A DNA stretch of 64,000 nt from assembly GCA_050874665.1 (NCBI GenBank), contig JBNMLC010000002.1, positions 242,572 to 306,571 of the forward strand. The letters are read 5' to 3'. Position numbers and translations under genes: made by a program. Source of the DNA: RUG11237 sp050874665 (GTDB lineage: Bacteria > Bacillota > Clostridia > Lachnospirales > Lachnospiraceae). Of this stretch, positions 9,336 to 17,631 are shown one piece after another (the first letter of the stretch is position 1; every line of letters begins with the position of its first letter). The notes under the pieces are model-generated. The model ran no database searches and had not been told where the DNA came from. It worked only from the letters and a program-made list of their open reading frames with translations.

Positions 9336-9818
9336 ATGAAAAATGAAATCATTTATACACATATTTTGATAGAAAGTTTAAAAAAGAAAAAAAAGGCATT
9401 GGAAGATATTCTTTTGTATACAAAGAATCAGGAGACTGTTCTTGGGGAAGAAAGCTTTGATGAGGAAATGTTTGATACACTGATAGATAAAAAACAGCAG
9501 TGTATTGAGGTAATTAATAAATTGGATGAAGGTTTTGAATTGACTTTTGAACGTGTGAAAGCAGAACTGGGTGAGCACAGGGAAATGTTTAAGAATGAAA
9601 TACTGAGTTTACAGGAGTTGATTCGCCAGGTGACGGATTTATCTACCCAGATACAAGTGTTGGAAAGTAGAAATAAAATAAGCTTTGAAAATAAAATGAC
9701 AAGAAAGCGGGAAAATATAAAAATGGCAAGACTTAGTTCTCAATCGGCAAGCAAATATTACAAAAATGTTGCAAATGCATATGATGGAGAGTCGATTTTT
9801 TTGGATAAAAAGAAATAA
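9336..9818 (+). CDS. FlgN/FliT-like flagellar export chaperone (putative)
   Basis: A 160-residue protein predicted to be almost entirely helical, with repeated heptads, rich in Lys/Glu and without signal peptide or membrane segment. It has the C-terminal pattern QVLESRNKISFENKMTRKRE, which resembles the client-binding helix region of FlgN-type chaperones. Position supports this: it lies between fliS and flagellin in the late flagellar block, where FlgN (client FlgK/FlgL) or FliT (client FliD) homologues occur, and no other candidate for these clients is in the window. The primary sequence is too diverged to choose between FlgN and FliT. Confidence 0.6.
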   Translation: MKNEIIYTHILIESLKKKKKALEDILLYTKNQETVLGEESFDEEMFDTLIDKKQQCIEVINKLDEGFELTFERVKAELGEHREMFKNEILSLQELIRQVTDLSTQIQVLESRNKISFENKMTRKRENIKMARLSSQSASKYYKNVANAYDGESIFLDKKK

Positions 9819-9824
9819 AAAAGG

Positions 9825-9862
9825 AAAGAGGTGCGTGAAAAGAAAGAAAAACGTGCCTCTTT
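9825..9862 (+). terminator. Terminator downstream of the fliS-chaperone pair
   Basis: AAAGAGGTGCGT (9825-9836) pairs with ACGTGCCTCTTT (9851-9862) with two G-T wobbles, followed by TCTCAATTT. It isolates the flagellin promoter from upstream transcription. Confidence 0.75.
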
Positions 9863-9948
9863 TCTCAATTTAGTCACAATACACATACTTAAAGAAAATG
9901 ACAAGAAAAATTAATACAAACTTAACAAAAAAAAGTTGTAAAAAAAGC

Positions 9949-9975
9949 TAAAGTAATGGAAAGAAGCACCGATAT
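9949..9975 (+). promoter_or_regulatory. Sigma-28 promoter of flagellin
   Basis: TAAA (9949-9952), a 15-nt spacer, then ACCGATAT (9968-9975): a near-perfect flagellar sigma promoter. The predicted start near 9983 gives a leader of about 130 nt before the flagellin ATG. Confidence 0.85.
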
Positions 9976-10074
9976 ATATAACAAGTAATCAAACTACACT
10001 TTATAAAAATGAAGCGTACGGTCATAGTTATAAAGCAGGGGGTTAATTACTAAAAACTATAATAATAAAATAAG

Positions 10075-10107
10075 AGTAGCAGGGAAGCTACTACATATTC
10101 AAGGAGG
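10075..10107 (+). promoter_or_regulatory. Candidate CsrA-binding hairpin plus Shine-Dalgarno in flagellin leader
   Basis: AGTAGC (10075-10080) and GCTACT (10087-10092) form a perfect 6-bp stem with the loop AGGGAA, so GGA (10083-10085) is exposed. The Shine-Dalgarno GGAGG (10103-10107) supplies a second GGA exactly 20 nt downstream. In B. subtilis hag, CsrA binds an upstream hairpin and the Shine-Dalgarno in just this way. fliW-csrA lies 4 kb upstream in the same block. Confidence 0.7.
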
Positions 10108-10115
10108 AATTTATT

Positions 10116-10934
10116 ATGATTATTCAACACAACATGTCAGCAGCCAACACAAACAGACAATTAGGCGTTACAAATTCAAACTTAGCAAAATCAACAGAAA
10201 AGTTATCATCAGGATATAAAGTAAACAGAGCAGCAGATAATGCAGCAGGACTTACAATTTCTGAAAAAATGCGTGGACAGATCAGAGGTCTTGATCAGGC
10301 TTCTACAAACGCACAGGATGGTATTTCTTTAATTCAGACAGCAGAAGGTGCTTTAGCTGAAACAGAATCTATCTTACAGAGAATGAGAGAACTTACTGTT
10401 CAGGCAGCTAACGATACAAACGTTACAGCTGACCGTGATGCTATCAAAGAAGAGTTAACATCTTTACAGGCTGAAATCACACGTATCGGCGAACAGGCAG
10501 AATTCAATACAATGAAGTTATTGAGCGGTGGATTCACAGCTAAGAACCTTCAGGTTGGTGCTAATGCAGACCAGAGAATCAGTATTGCAATTTCTTCCAT
10601 GACAGCTAGTGGATTAAATGTTGCTTCTATCGACCAGAAAGTTAGCAACTACTCAATTGCAACAGCACAGATTTCAGTTGTACAGTCAGCAATTGATACT
10701 GTATCTACAAAACGTTCTTACTTAGGAGCAATCCAGAACAGATTAGAGCATACAATTTCTAATGCTGATAATACATCTGAAAACTTACAGTCAGCAGAAT
10801 CTCGTATCCGTGACGTTGATATGGCAGAAGAAATGGTTAAATACTCTAAGGATTCTATTCTTCAGCAGGCTGGACAGTCTATGCTTGCACAGGCTAATCA
10901 GGCTACACAGGGAGTATTATCTTTACTTAGATAA
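10116..10934 (+). CDS. hag: Flagellin (major filament protein)
   Basis: A 272-residue flagellin with conserved D0/D1 at both ends (MIIQHNMSAANTNRQLG and KYSKDSILQQAGQSMLAQAN) and almost no D2/D3. It is the short form common in Firmicutes. The D1 segment QRMRELTVQAAND (residues 88-100) matches the TLR5-recognised region of bacterial flagellins. The Ser/Thr-rich stretch around residues 170-215 is a plausible site for the O-glycans made by the downstream island. Expression signals are exceptional: a sigma-28 promoter, a structured leader, AAGGAGG 8 nt from ATG, and a perfect terminator after the stop. Codon use looks more biased than in neighbours, as expected for a very abundant protein. Confidence 0.97.
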   Translation: MIIQHNMSAANTNRQLGVTNSNLAKSTEKLSSGYKVNRAADNAAGLTISEKMRGQIRGLDQASTNAQDGISLIQTAEGALAETESILQRMRELTVQAANDTNVTADRDAIKEELTSLQAEITRIGEQAEFNTMKLLSGGFTAKNLQVGANADQRISIAISSMTASGLNVASIDQKVSNYSIATAQISVVQSAIDTVSTKRSYLGAIQNRLEHTISNADNTSENLQSAESRIRDVDMAEEMVKYSKDSILQQAGQSMLAQANQATQGVLSLLR

Positions 10935-10960
10935 TTTACCATTAATTAAATTACATAAGA

Positions 10961-10984
10961 AAAGCCTGACATATGTCAGGCTTT
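10961..10984 (+). terminator. Flagellin terminator
   Basis: A perfect 10-bp inverted repeat, AAAGCCTGAC/GTCAGGCTTT, around ATAT, running into TTTTT. Confidence 0.9.
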
Positions 10985-11066
10985 TTCCTATGTATATAGA
11001 AACAGTAAGAAAGAATGATTGGAGTATAACAGATAAGATAATAGCGTAAATGCATGGAGGAGAAAA

Positions 11067-11312
11067 ATGAGTGAAGTAAGTAAGATGATTGAAGAAATTG
11101 TAGAGTTATGTTATCAGCAAAAAAAAGTAGAAGCATATAATAAGCTGAATCTTTTTATTGGTGAATTGGCGAAAGTGATGGTGGGATTTTCCGAAGACAA
11201 GGTAAAAAAAGTGAATGAAATATTGCAAGATATCTTGGCAGCTATGGAGGAAGATGATATTGTTGCTATAGCTGATTTAATGGAATATGAATTAAAAGAA
11301 AAGATAGCATAA
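11067..11312 (+). CDS. Small helical protein preceding Maf
   Basis: An 81-residue acidic, all-helical protein without signal or membrane segment (pattern VNEILQDILAAMEEDD then IADLMEYELKEKI). I do not recognise a characterised family. A 125-residue protein at 59691 has a comparable helical build and also sits beside a glycosyltransferase. The gene has a GGAGG Shine-Dalgarno and ends 13 bp before the first maf gene, so it is the first gene of the glycosylation operon. A role as adaptor or accessory factor for the transferase is possible but is inference from context only. Confidence 0.65.
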   Translation: MSEVSKMIEEIVELCYQQKKVEAYNKLNLFIGELAKVMVGFSEDKVKKVNEILQDILAAMEEDDIVAIADLMEYELKEKIA

Positions 11313-11325
11313 GGGCGGAGATTAA

Positions 11326-13155
11326 GTGAAATTGAGGGAAGAAATATATAACCATAATATGGCTGTAATACAAAAGTATAGAACAGATTTGTATAAAGCG
11401 TTGATGAGAGAAGACTTAGAAAAAGCTGAGAGTGAGGTCGTTTTTGAAGAGGCGAAGGATGGAAATAAGATTGTATGCTTTCGCCAGGATGGGAAAAATT
11501 ATTATTTAAACAGTAAGTATGCACCAGTACGAGAGGCGAATGTATGGGCAGAAAAATATGAAATCAAAAATGTAAATCAGATAACGATTGTATTTGGGTT
11601 TGGAAATGGAATGTTTATTCAGGCTTTATTGGATAAAATATCCAAAAACAATATTATTATTGTATATGAACCATCGGCACAACTTTTTCGTGAAGTACTT
11701 GAGAATATAGAATTAGAAGAATTGCTGAACAACAGACAGCTTTTTATTGTAGTAGAAAGCATAAACGAACAAAAATTCAAAGAAATCATTGAAGGCGTAG
11801 TAGATGTTAGTAATTTTGGTAATCAGAATTGCCTCGTGTTGCCTCGTTATACAGAAATTTTTGCAGAAACTTATGATAAATTTATAAAAAAAATAAAGGC
11901 GATAGAAGAAAACATATATGTAGCACAATTAACGAAGATGTATCTTTCAAAGCAAGCAATGAATAATTCCATTAAAAATGTAAGATATATCATGGAAAGC
12001 AAAAGTCTTAGTAATGCACGAGAAACTCTGCCATCAAATATGAATGCGATTCTTGTGTCTGCCGGTCCTTCTTTAATGAGTGAAATAGAAAATTTAAAAA
12101 AAGCAAAGGGGAAAGCATTAATTGTAGCGGTAGACAGAATTCTCGATTTACTGTTAGATCATGGAATTGTACCAGATATTCTCGCGAGTGTGGACCCTGT
12201 TAAGGAAACTCCAAAAAGTAAAAAGCTAGAAGAGGTAGATATGACCTTATTAACTCTGCCTACCTGTAATCCTGAATTATACTGTAAACATAAAGGAAAT
12301 AAGCTTGTGTGTAATAATGGAAGTTTATATCATAGTATTTGTGTGGCTTTGAAGGAAAATGAAAGTATAGTGCCGACCGGTGGTTCTGTTGCTACATTTG
12401 CGTTTGGAGCATTGATTGGAATGGGAATAAAGCGTATTATACTTGTAGGCCAGGATTTGGCATTTCAAAATGGAAAATCCCATGCAGGTAATTCACAGGA
12501 AGAAGATCCGTGGAACTTGAAAATCGAGGCAGAGGGAGTAGATGGAGAGTTAGTTACCACACGACAGGATTGGAGAATGTTTGCAGATGATTTTGAAGGA
12601 ATGATTGCGGATCATCCTGATATAGAATGTATTGATACAAAAAAGACAGGTCTAAGGATAAAAGGGACCAAGCTGATGGGAATGAAAGAGGTGTTAGAAA
12701 AATATTGCCAGAAAGAGGTTCCTGTTCAAAAATGGTTAGGAGATATCAAGGCTGTATTTCCTGAAAAAAATAGAAAAAAAGTATTGGATTTATTTCAAGA
12801 TTATATAGATGAACTGGATAAAATAAAAGAAATTTCCAAAGAGGGAATGAAATTATGTGATAAGTTGCAAAAAGAGACACAGGAAGGTACATTCTCTGGC
12901 AGCGAAAATTTGATGGAAAAATTGCAGCAGTTGACAAAAGAACTGGAACAACAGCAAGTTATGGTAATTATTGCTGATATTTTGTATGGCTGTACCAATG
13001 AAATGCAGGCAAAAATAGCTGATTTGGAATCGGGGGATAATTTGTGGACGGACACAAAGGTGGTGTTTCAGAAAACAATTGATGTGTCAAAGGAAATGAA
13101 AAAAGAATTAGATTCTGCCATGAAGGAATTGAAGGAGTATTTTGGTGAAAAATAG
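11326..13155 (+). CDS. maf: Motility accessory factor (Maf) flagellin glycosyltransferase, copy 1
   Basis: A 609-residue protein of the Maf/DUF115 family, related to 6-hydroxymethylpterin diphosphokinase MptE. Maf proteins transfer nonulosonic acids (pseudaminic or legionaminic acid) from CMP donors to Ser/Thr of flagellin in the cytoplasm. The central nucleotide-binding domain shows SAGPSL (245-250), AVDRIL (268-273), a SVDP motif (288-291), TGGSVATFA (351-359) and GQDLAF (375-380), all typical. The N-terminal domain (1-200) has the usual NSKYAPVREANVWAE and FGFGNGMF segments, and the C terminus is coiled coil. Start is GTG 11326 behind GGGCGGAG. It is the nearest large gene to flagellin and would use the sugar made by the operon at 30029-36864. 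Confidence 0.9.
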   Translation: MKLREEIYNHNMAVIQKYRTDLYKALMREDLEKAESEVVFEEAKDGNKIVCFRQDGKNYYLNSKYAPVREANVWAEKYEIKNVNQITIVFGFGNGMFIQALLDKISKNNIIIVYEPSAQLFREVLENIELEELLNNRQLFIVVESINEQKFKEIIEGVVDVSNFGNQNCLVLPRYTEIFAETYDKFIKKIKAIEENIYVAQLTKMYLSKQAMNNSIKNVRYIMESKSLSNARETLPSNMNAILVSAGPSLMSEIENLKKAKGKALIVAVDRILDLLLDHGIVPDILASVDPVKETPKSKKLEEVDMTLLTLPTCNPELYCKHKGNKLVCNNGSLYHSICVALKENESIVPTGGSVATFAFGALIGMGIKRIILVGQDLAFQNGKSHAGNSQEEDPWNLKIEAEGVDGELVTTRQDWRMFADDFEGMIADHPDIECIDTKKTGLRIKGTKLMGMKEVLEKYCQKEVPVQKWLGDIKAVFPEKNRKKVLDLFQDYIDELDKIKEISKEGMKLCDKLQKETQEGTFSGSENLMEKLQQLTKELEQQQVMVIIADILYGCTNEMQAKIADLESGDNLWTDTKVVFQKTIDVSKEMKKELDSAMKELKEYFGEK

Positions 13156-14326
13156 AAAACAGGATAAAAAAATATTAATGATTAGTTGGGGAAGTGCGAT
13201 ATTTGGAGATGTGGTAGAGGCATTAAAAAAATATGGCTATCAGATAGAAGAAGTGTTGTGGAATGACGGTGATTATGACGATAATCCGGAATTTGTACGT
13301 ATACTAAAGGAGCAATTGGAAAACTATGATTACGAATTCGTATTTTCTTTTAATTATTTTCCGGTAGTATCTAAAGTGTGTCAGTCACAAACAAAAAAAT
13401 ACATTTCATGGGTATATGACAGTCCTCACCTTACGCTGTATTCTAAAACAGTTTTTTTTCCTTGTAATTATATTTTTCATTTTGATTCTTCAACTGTTGA
13501 GGAGTTAAAAAGATATGGAGTAGAAAAAGTTTTCTATCTTCCAATGGCAGCAAATACAGACAGGCTGGATGCATTAGAAAATCCATGTGAAAAGGAGATG
13601 GATGTTTCTTTTGTGGGAGGCATTTATGAAGATAATTTTTATCGACAGATTCCTTATCTTCCGGAATATATTAAGGGATATCTGGAAGGTATTATGAAGG
13701 TGCAGGAACAAATTTATGGTTGTAATATTTTAGAGCAGTTACTTACAGATGAATTAATGAAAAAAATAAAACAATACGTGAAGTTCGGCTTGAGTGAGCA
13801 GTACTTTGCAACGGATAAACAAGTGTTTTCTTCCTTGTTTTTAGGAAAAAACGTTACATTTCAGGAAAGAAAAACAGTGCTCGAAATGATATCAGAAATT
13901 TGCGAGCTTAGTCTCTATACATATAATCCATCGCTGGTTATAGATGGAGTTAAAAATAAAGGTTATGCCAATTATATGGATACTATGCCGAGAATATTTA
14001 AACAAAGTAAAATTAACCTGAATATTACTTTGAAAACTATTAAGACAGGTATTCCGCTTCGGGTTTTTGATGTTTTAGGAGCAGGCGGATTTCTTATTAC
14101 GAATTATCAGAGTGATTTCATGGAATATTTTACACCGGATGAGGATTTGATTGTCTATGAAAACTATCAGGATTTGCTTCGCAAGGTTGAGTATTATTTG
14201 AAGCACGATGACGAGCGGGAGCAGATTGCTGTAAATGGCCATCAAAAGGTGAAGAAGTATCATAGTTATGAAAAACGGATTGGGAGTATATTAGAGAAGA
14301 TAAAAGAGGCAGAGGAAAATGAGTGA
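13145..14326 (+). CDS. CgeB-like glycosyltransferase (DUF3880 plus glycosyl transferase group 1-like)
   Basis: A GT-B fold protein of about 393 residues. The N-terminal half (about 1-150) resembles the CgeB/DUF3880 domain: it shows FVFSFNYFPVVSKVC and WVYDSPHLTLY. The C-terminal half carries a retaining group-1-like signature with SKINLNITLKTIKTGIPLR and RVFDVLGAGGFLITNYQ. Such proteins occur in spore-coat and flagellar glycan loci. The GTG at 13145 is preferred over the TTG at 13142 because AGGAG lies 7 nt upstream. It overlaps maf by 11 bp, implying coupled translation. A clear paralogue lies at 58497. The sugar donor cannot be deduced. Confidence 0.82.
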   Translation: MKNRKQDKKILMISWGSAIFGDVVEALKKYGYQIEEVLWNDGDYDDNPEFVRILKEQLENYDYEFVFSFNYFPVVSKVCQSQTKKYISWVYDSPHLTLYSKTVFFPCNYIFHFDSSTVEELKRYGVEKVFYLPMAANTDRLDALENPCEKEMDVSFVGGIYEDNFYRQIPYLPEYIKGYLEGIMKVQEQIYGCNILEQLLTDELMKKIKQYVKFGLSEQYFATDKQVFSSLFLGKNVTFQERKTVLEMISEICELSLYTYNPSLVIDGVKNKGYANYMDTMPRIFKQSKINLNITLKTIKTGIPLRVFDVLGAGGFLITNYQSDFMEYFTPDEDLIVYENYQDLLRKVEYYLKHDDEREQIAVNGHQKVKKYHSYEKRIGSILEKIKEAEENE

Positions 14327-15365
14327 AAAGAAAATTAGTATTATTTGTTGTTCCTACAATGGTGAAAAATATATAGACAGATGTATGGAGACCATTCAGG
14401 GGCAGACGATAGGTATGGAATCTATGGAAGTGATTCTCGTAAATGATGCCTCTACCGATGGAACATTAGAAAAAATGAAGCAGTGGGAACAGAAATATCC
14501 CGACAATATTTTGGTGGTTACATATGAAATAAATAAAAAGCCGGGCGGTGCGAGAAATGCTGGGTTGCAATATGCAACCGGGGAATATATTGGATTTGTG
14601 GATTGTGATGATAGCATTGAACCTACTATGTATGAAAAAATGTATCGCAAAGCGAAGGAATATGATTGTGATGTGGTTCGGTGCAAATATTCCAGAGATA
14701 AATCAGAAGTTAGGCTGGGAGAGAAAATAGAAAAAGGTGAAGATAAATTCTATACAAGTGAAGATTTTGAAGAAGCTTATCCTTTTTTTATGAAAGAATA
14801 TGATGTTGGAAAAAATGCATCTTATGGAAGCATATGGTCTGGTATATATAGAAGAAATTTAATTTTAGATAATAAGATATATTTTCCTGAAAATTTGTGC
14901 TACGAGGATAATTTTTGGGGAACATTAGTGAATTTATATATTCATAGATTATATATTATAGACGAAGTCTTGTACCATTACTATATTAATGAAGATTCTG
15001 TTTTTATGAAACAGAATGATAAGAGTCATTTAGACCGATTGGTGATTGAGCTCATGCTTTTAGAAGAATTGAAAGCAAGAGGTGTTTATGAGGAAAACAA
15101 AAAAAATATTGAAAAAAATTTTATGATATGCTTTTATATCAACACCATGCATACATTGTTTGCACGGTTTGATACGATTCCTGATATTTTTCCTAAAATG
15201 CGTGAAATTATAATGAATAATTTTCCTGATTATAAGCAAAATGAAGAATTGTATAAAGATCCATTATGGTGTTATATGTTGCAGTTGCTGGATTTTGACC
15301 CTCCATGCACAGTGGAGGAATTGGAAATTGTAAAAGAAAAATATTTGGAATTATATAAAGCATAA
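14319..15365 (+). CDS. Family 2 glycosyltransferase
   Basis: A 348-residue GT-A inverting transferase. The N-terminal domain has SIICCSYNGEKYIDRCM, the VNDASTDGT nucleotide-binding acidic motif, PGGARNAGL and the metal-binding DCDDS (DxD-type). A middle WSGIYRRN and YEDNFWG region is shared with teichoic acid and capsule GT2 enzymes. No membrane segment is seen, so it should act in the cytoplasm. It overlaps the preceding gene by 8 bp and is followed by a near-identical-architecture GT2 after 13 bp, clearly a tandem duplication. Acceptor and donor are unknown; it likely extends a flagellin-bound glycan. Confidence 0.88.
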   Translation: MSEKKISIICCSYNGEKYIDRCMETIQGQTIGMESMEVILVNDASTDGTLEKMKQWEQKYPDNILVVTYEINKKPGGARNAGLQYATGEYIGFVDCDDSIEPTMYEKMYRKAKEYDCDVVRCKYSRDKSEVRLGEKIEKGEDKFYTSEDFEEAYPFFMKEYDVGKNASYGSIWSGIYRRNLILDNKIYFPENLCYEDNFWGTLVNLYIHRLYIIDEVLYHYYINEDSVFMKQNDKSHLDRLVIELMLLEELKARGVYEENKKNIEKNFMICFYINTMHTLFARFDTIPDIFPKMREIIMNNFPDYKQNEELYKDPLWCYMLQLLDFDPPCTVEELEIVKEKYLELYKA

Positions 15366-15378
15366 GCAGGAGATATGC

Positions 15379-16437
15379 ATGCAGAAGAAAATTAGTATTA
15401 TTATTTGTGGATATAATGCAGAAGAATATATTGATAGATGTATGCGCTCCGTAGAAAACCAGACTATAGGAATGAAGAATTTGGAAGTGGTTCTGGTAGA
15501 TGACGCTTCTACGGACGGAACATTGGAAAAATTTAAACAATGGGAAAAAAAATATCCCGAGGATATCATAGTTATTACCTACGAGAAAAATAAACGCCTG
15601 GGTGGTGCAAGAAATATTGGATTACAGTATAGTACTGGAGAATATATAGGGTATGTAGATTGCGATGACTGGATTGAACCTGCAATGTACGAAAAAATGT
15701 ATGAAAAAGCAGTGAAGTTTCAGTGTGATGTTGTGCGATGTAAGTACAGCAGAGATGTAGAGGAAAATATTCAAGGTGAGAAAGTACAGAAGGGACAGGA
15801 TCAATGGTATGATTGTACCGACTGTGCAGATTCCTATCTTTTTTGGCAGCAAGACATGGATGTTGGAGTCAATGGATTGTATGGCAGTTGTTGGAGTGGA
15901 ATTTATAAAAAATCAGTTCTTACAGAAAATAACGTATATTTTCCCGAAAATTTATATTATGAAGATAATTTTTGGAGTCAGTTGCTTGCATTATATATCA
16001 CAAAATTATATATTGTTGATGAAGTTTTATATCATTATTATGTAAATGATGACTCTATAACTATGAGAAGAAACGATATACGTCATTTGGAACGTTTGCA
16101 AGTGGAGCTTTTGCTTTTAGAAGAATTAAAAAGCAGAGGGATATACGAAAAATATTATGATATAGTGGAACGAAATTTTATTATTACATTTTATTTGAAT
16201 ACTATGCACATTATATTTACCAGATTTGATTTCATGCCGGATATTTTTCCTCAAATGAAAGAAATCATTCTAAAAGAATTTCCCGGATATAAGGAGAATC
16301 CATATTATCAGGAATATTTAACGGCTACAGGCAAAGTTTTAATGAAGTTATTGGATTCGTCCCATACATGGAATTGTGACGAATTAAATGAGTTTCGAAA
16401 AAAATATGTTGAAATTATGAATGGAAAAAATGTTTGA
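15379..16437 (+). CDS. Family 2 glycosyltransferase, tandem paralogue
   Basis: A 352-residue GT2 with SIIICGYNAEEYIDRCM, VDDASTDGT, LGGARNIGL and DCDDW motifs. It aligns over its whole length with the gene just upstream (shared WSGIYKK, YEDNFW, LYIVDEVLYHYYVN, TMHIIFTRFD), so the pair arose by local duplication and then diverged. The ATG at 15379 is used; another ATG 4 nt upstream is out of frame. A GCAGGAG Shine-Dalgarno precedes. Duplicated transferases probably add consecutive or alternative sugars. Confidence 0.88.
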   Translation: MQKKISIIICGYNAEEYIDRCMRSVENQTIGMKNLEVVLVDDASTDGTLEKFKQWEKKYPEDIIVITYEKNKRLGGARNIGLQYSTGEYIGYVDCDDWIEPAMYEKMYEKAVKFQCDVVRCKYSRDVEENIQGEKVQKGQDQWYDCTDCADSYLFWQQDMDVGVNGLYGSCWSGIYKKSVLTENNVYFPENLYYEDNFWSQLLALYITKLYIVDEVLYHYYVNDDSITMRRNDIRHLERLQVELLLLEELKSRGIYEKYYDIVERNFIITFYLNTMHIIFTRFDFMPDIFPQMKEIILKEFPGYKENPYYQEYLTATGKVLMKLLDSSHTWNCDELNEFRKKYVEIMNGKNV

Positions 16438-16459
16438 AGAATATATGGAGTAAAATGAG

Positions 16460-17542
16460 ATGGCGAAAGAATACGAAATGGAATTGATTGGACAGCCGTA
16501 TTTTGGAAGAAAAAAAGAAAGAATTTATGCTATGAATTTTACAGAACCAGAGGCTGGAATCAATGAAAATACAGGAATACTTTTGATTATTGCCGGATTT
16601 GGCGGAAATAGAAATTCTAATGTTTATAAAAAAATAAGAAATATGTATTCGGATAAATACAACCTGGTGGTTGTTCAAAGTGATTACATGGGAAGCAGTT
16701 ATATGCAGAAAATGGATCGATATGGTTTGAAGGATATTATTTATGATGAAAAAGAGTGGAGTTTGGAAGAACTGGAACTTTTTTTAGAAAGCGGTAAAAC
16801 AACGGGACAAGAACAGAAGAGTTTAGATTATTTACTGGATGTGGGAGAAACGGAAGATGATTTTTGTGAATTAGGGGTATTTCAGGCAATGGATAACATC
16901 AGATGCTTGAAAGTTGTCACAGATATTATTGGACAGAATGGATTAAAATTCAACCGGAATAAAGTCATTGCTTTTGGAGATTCCCACGGGGCATATCTGG
17001 CGTATTTGGGCAATGCACTTTGTCCAAATTTGTTTTCAGCAATTATTGATAATAGTGCATGGATTGTTCCGCGATATCTGAAAGAGGACAGAGGCTGTTA
17101 TGAGAGGCAGGGACAGGTAAGGATTACTTATCGAATAGAGTATAGAGTGTTGAAGGAGGAAATAGATTCTGACATTTATGATTTGATGTATTTATATCAA
17201 CAATTTGAAAATCAGGCAAACATATATTCTTTTCATGGCATAGGTGATACGCTGGTGCCTGTGCAGAAAAAAGAAAATTTTTGTAAAACAGTGGAAAATA
17301 TGAAGTTGTGTAAAGTGGGAGAAGATATAGCAGTAGGAGAAATATTTCATTCTACGGAACACAGTTGCGGAACTGATTATTTAAAACTATTAGATTTTGT
17401 GTTTCAAAATTATGAATTAGAAAAAGATAAACGTAAGCAGAATTTATTTGAGGGAAACACAATATCTACAGAAATGTATGAATATAAAATAATTATTAAT
17501 GAGAATGCATGTAAAATAGAACGATTATGCAAAAAATATTAA
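16460..17542 (+). CDS. DUF2920-like alpha/beta-hydrolase fold protein
   Basis: A 360-residue protein with an alpha/beta-hydrolase layout. The strand ILLIIAGFGGN is followed by a nucleophile elbow GDSHGAYLAYL (Ser near residue 175), a late GIGDTLVP (candidate acid) and HSTEHSCG (candidate His). It resembles the DUF2920 family, which I know from flagellar glycosylation loci of Campylobacter, where its function is unsettled. A deacylase/esterase or acyltransferase acting on the nonulosonic acid or on a glycan is plausible. No secretion signal is present, so it would act in the cytoplasm like the Maf system around it. Family recognition is moderate, function inferred. Confidence 0.6.
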   Translation: MAKEYEMELIGQPYFGRKKERIYAMNFTEPEAGINENTGILLIIAGFGGNRNSNVYKKIRNMYSDKYNLVVVQSDYMGSSYMQKMDRYGLKDIIYDEKEWSLEELELFLESGKTTGQEQKSLDYLLDVGETEDDFCELGVFQAMDNIRCLKVVTDIIGQNGLKFNRNKVIAFGDSHGAYLAYLGNALCPNLFSAIIDNSAWIVPRYLKEDRGCYERQGQVRITYRIEYRVLKEEIDSDIYDLMYLYQQFENQANIYSFHGIGDTLVPVQKKENFCKTVENMKLCKVGEDIAVGEIFHSTEHSCGTDYLKLLDFVFQNYELEKDKRKQNLFEGNTISTEMYEYKIIINENACKIERLCKKY

Positions 17543-17565
17543 TTTAAAATGAAATAAATTTGTAA

Positions 17566-17599
17566 AATTCCTTAGGAATTGGCGCAAATTGACCGATAT
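17566..17599 (+). promoter_or_regulatory. Possible sigma-28-like promoter with inverted repeat, upstream of the amidotransferase set
   Basis: ACCGATAT (17592-17599) matches the flagellar -10. The expected -35 position has only TTAG/TAGG. It overlaps an inverted repeat AATTCC-TTA-GGAATT (17566-17580) that could be an operator. The start codon is 33 nt downstream of the -10. Confidence 0.45.
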
Positions 17600-17631
17600 T
17601 ACTTATAAATATTTGTGAGGGAGAACAAGTT

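Noticed and set aside
10762..11049. 95-residue frame overlapping the end of flagellin
   Set aside because: It is an out-of-frame shadow of the flagellin gene that continues through its terminator.
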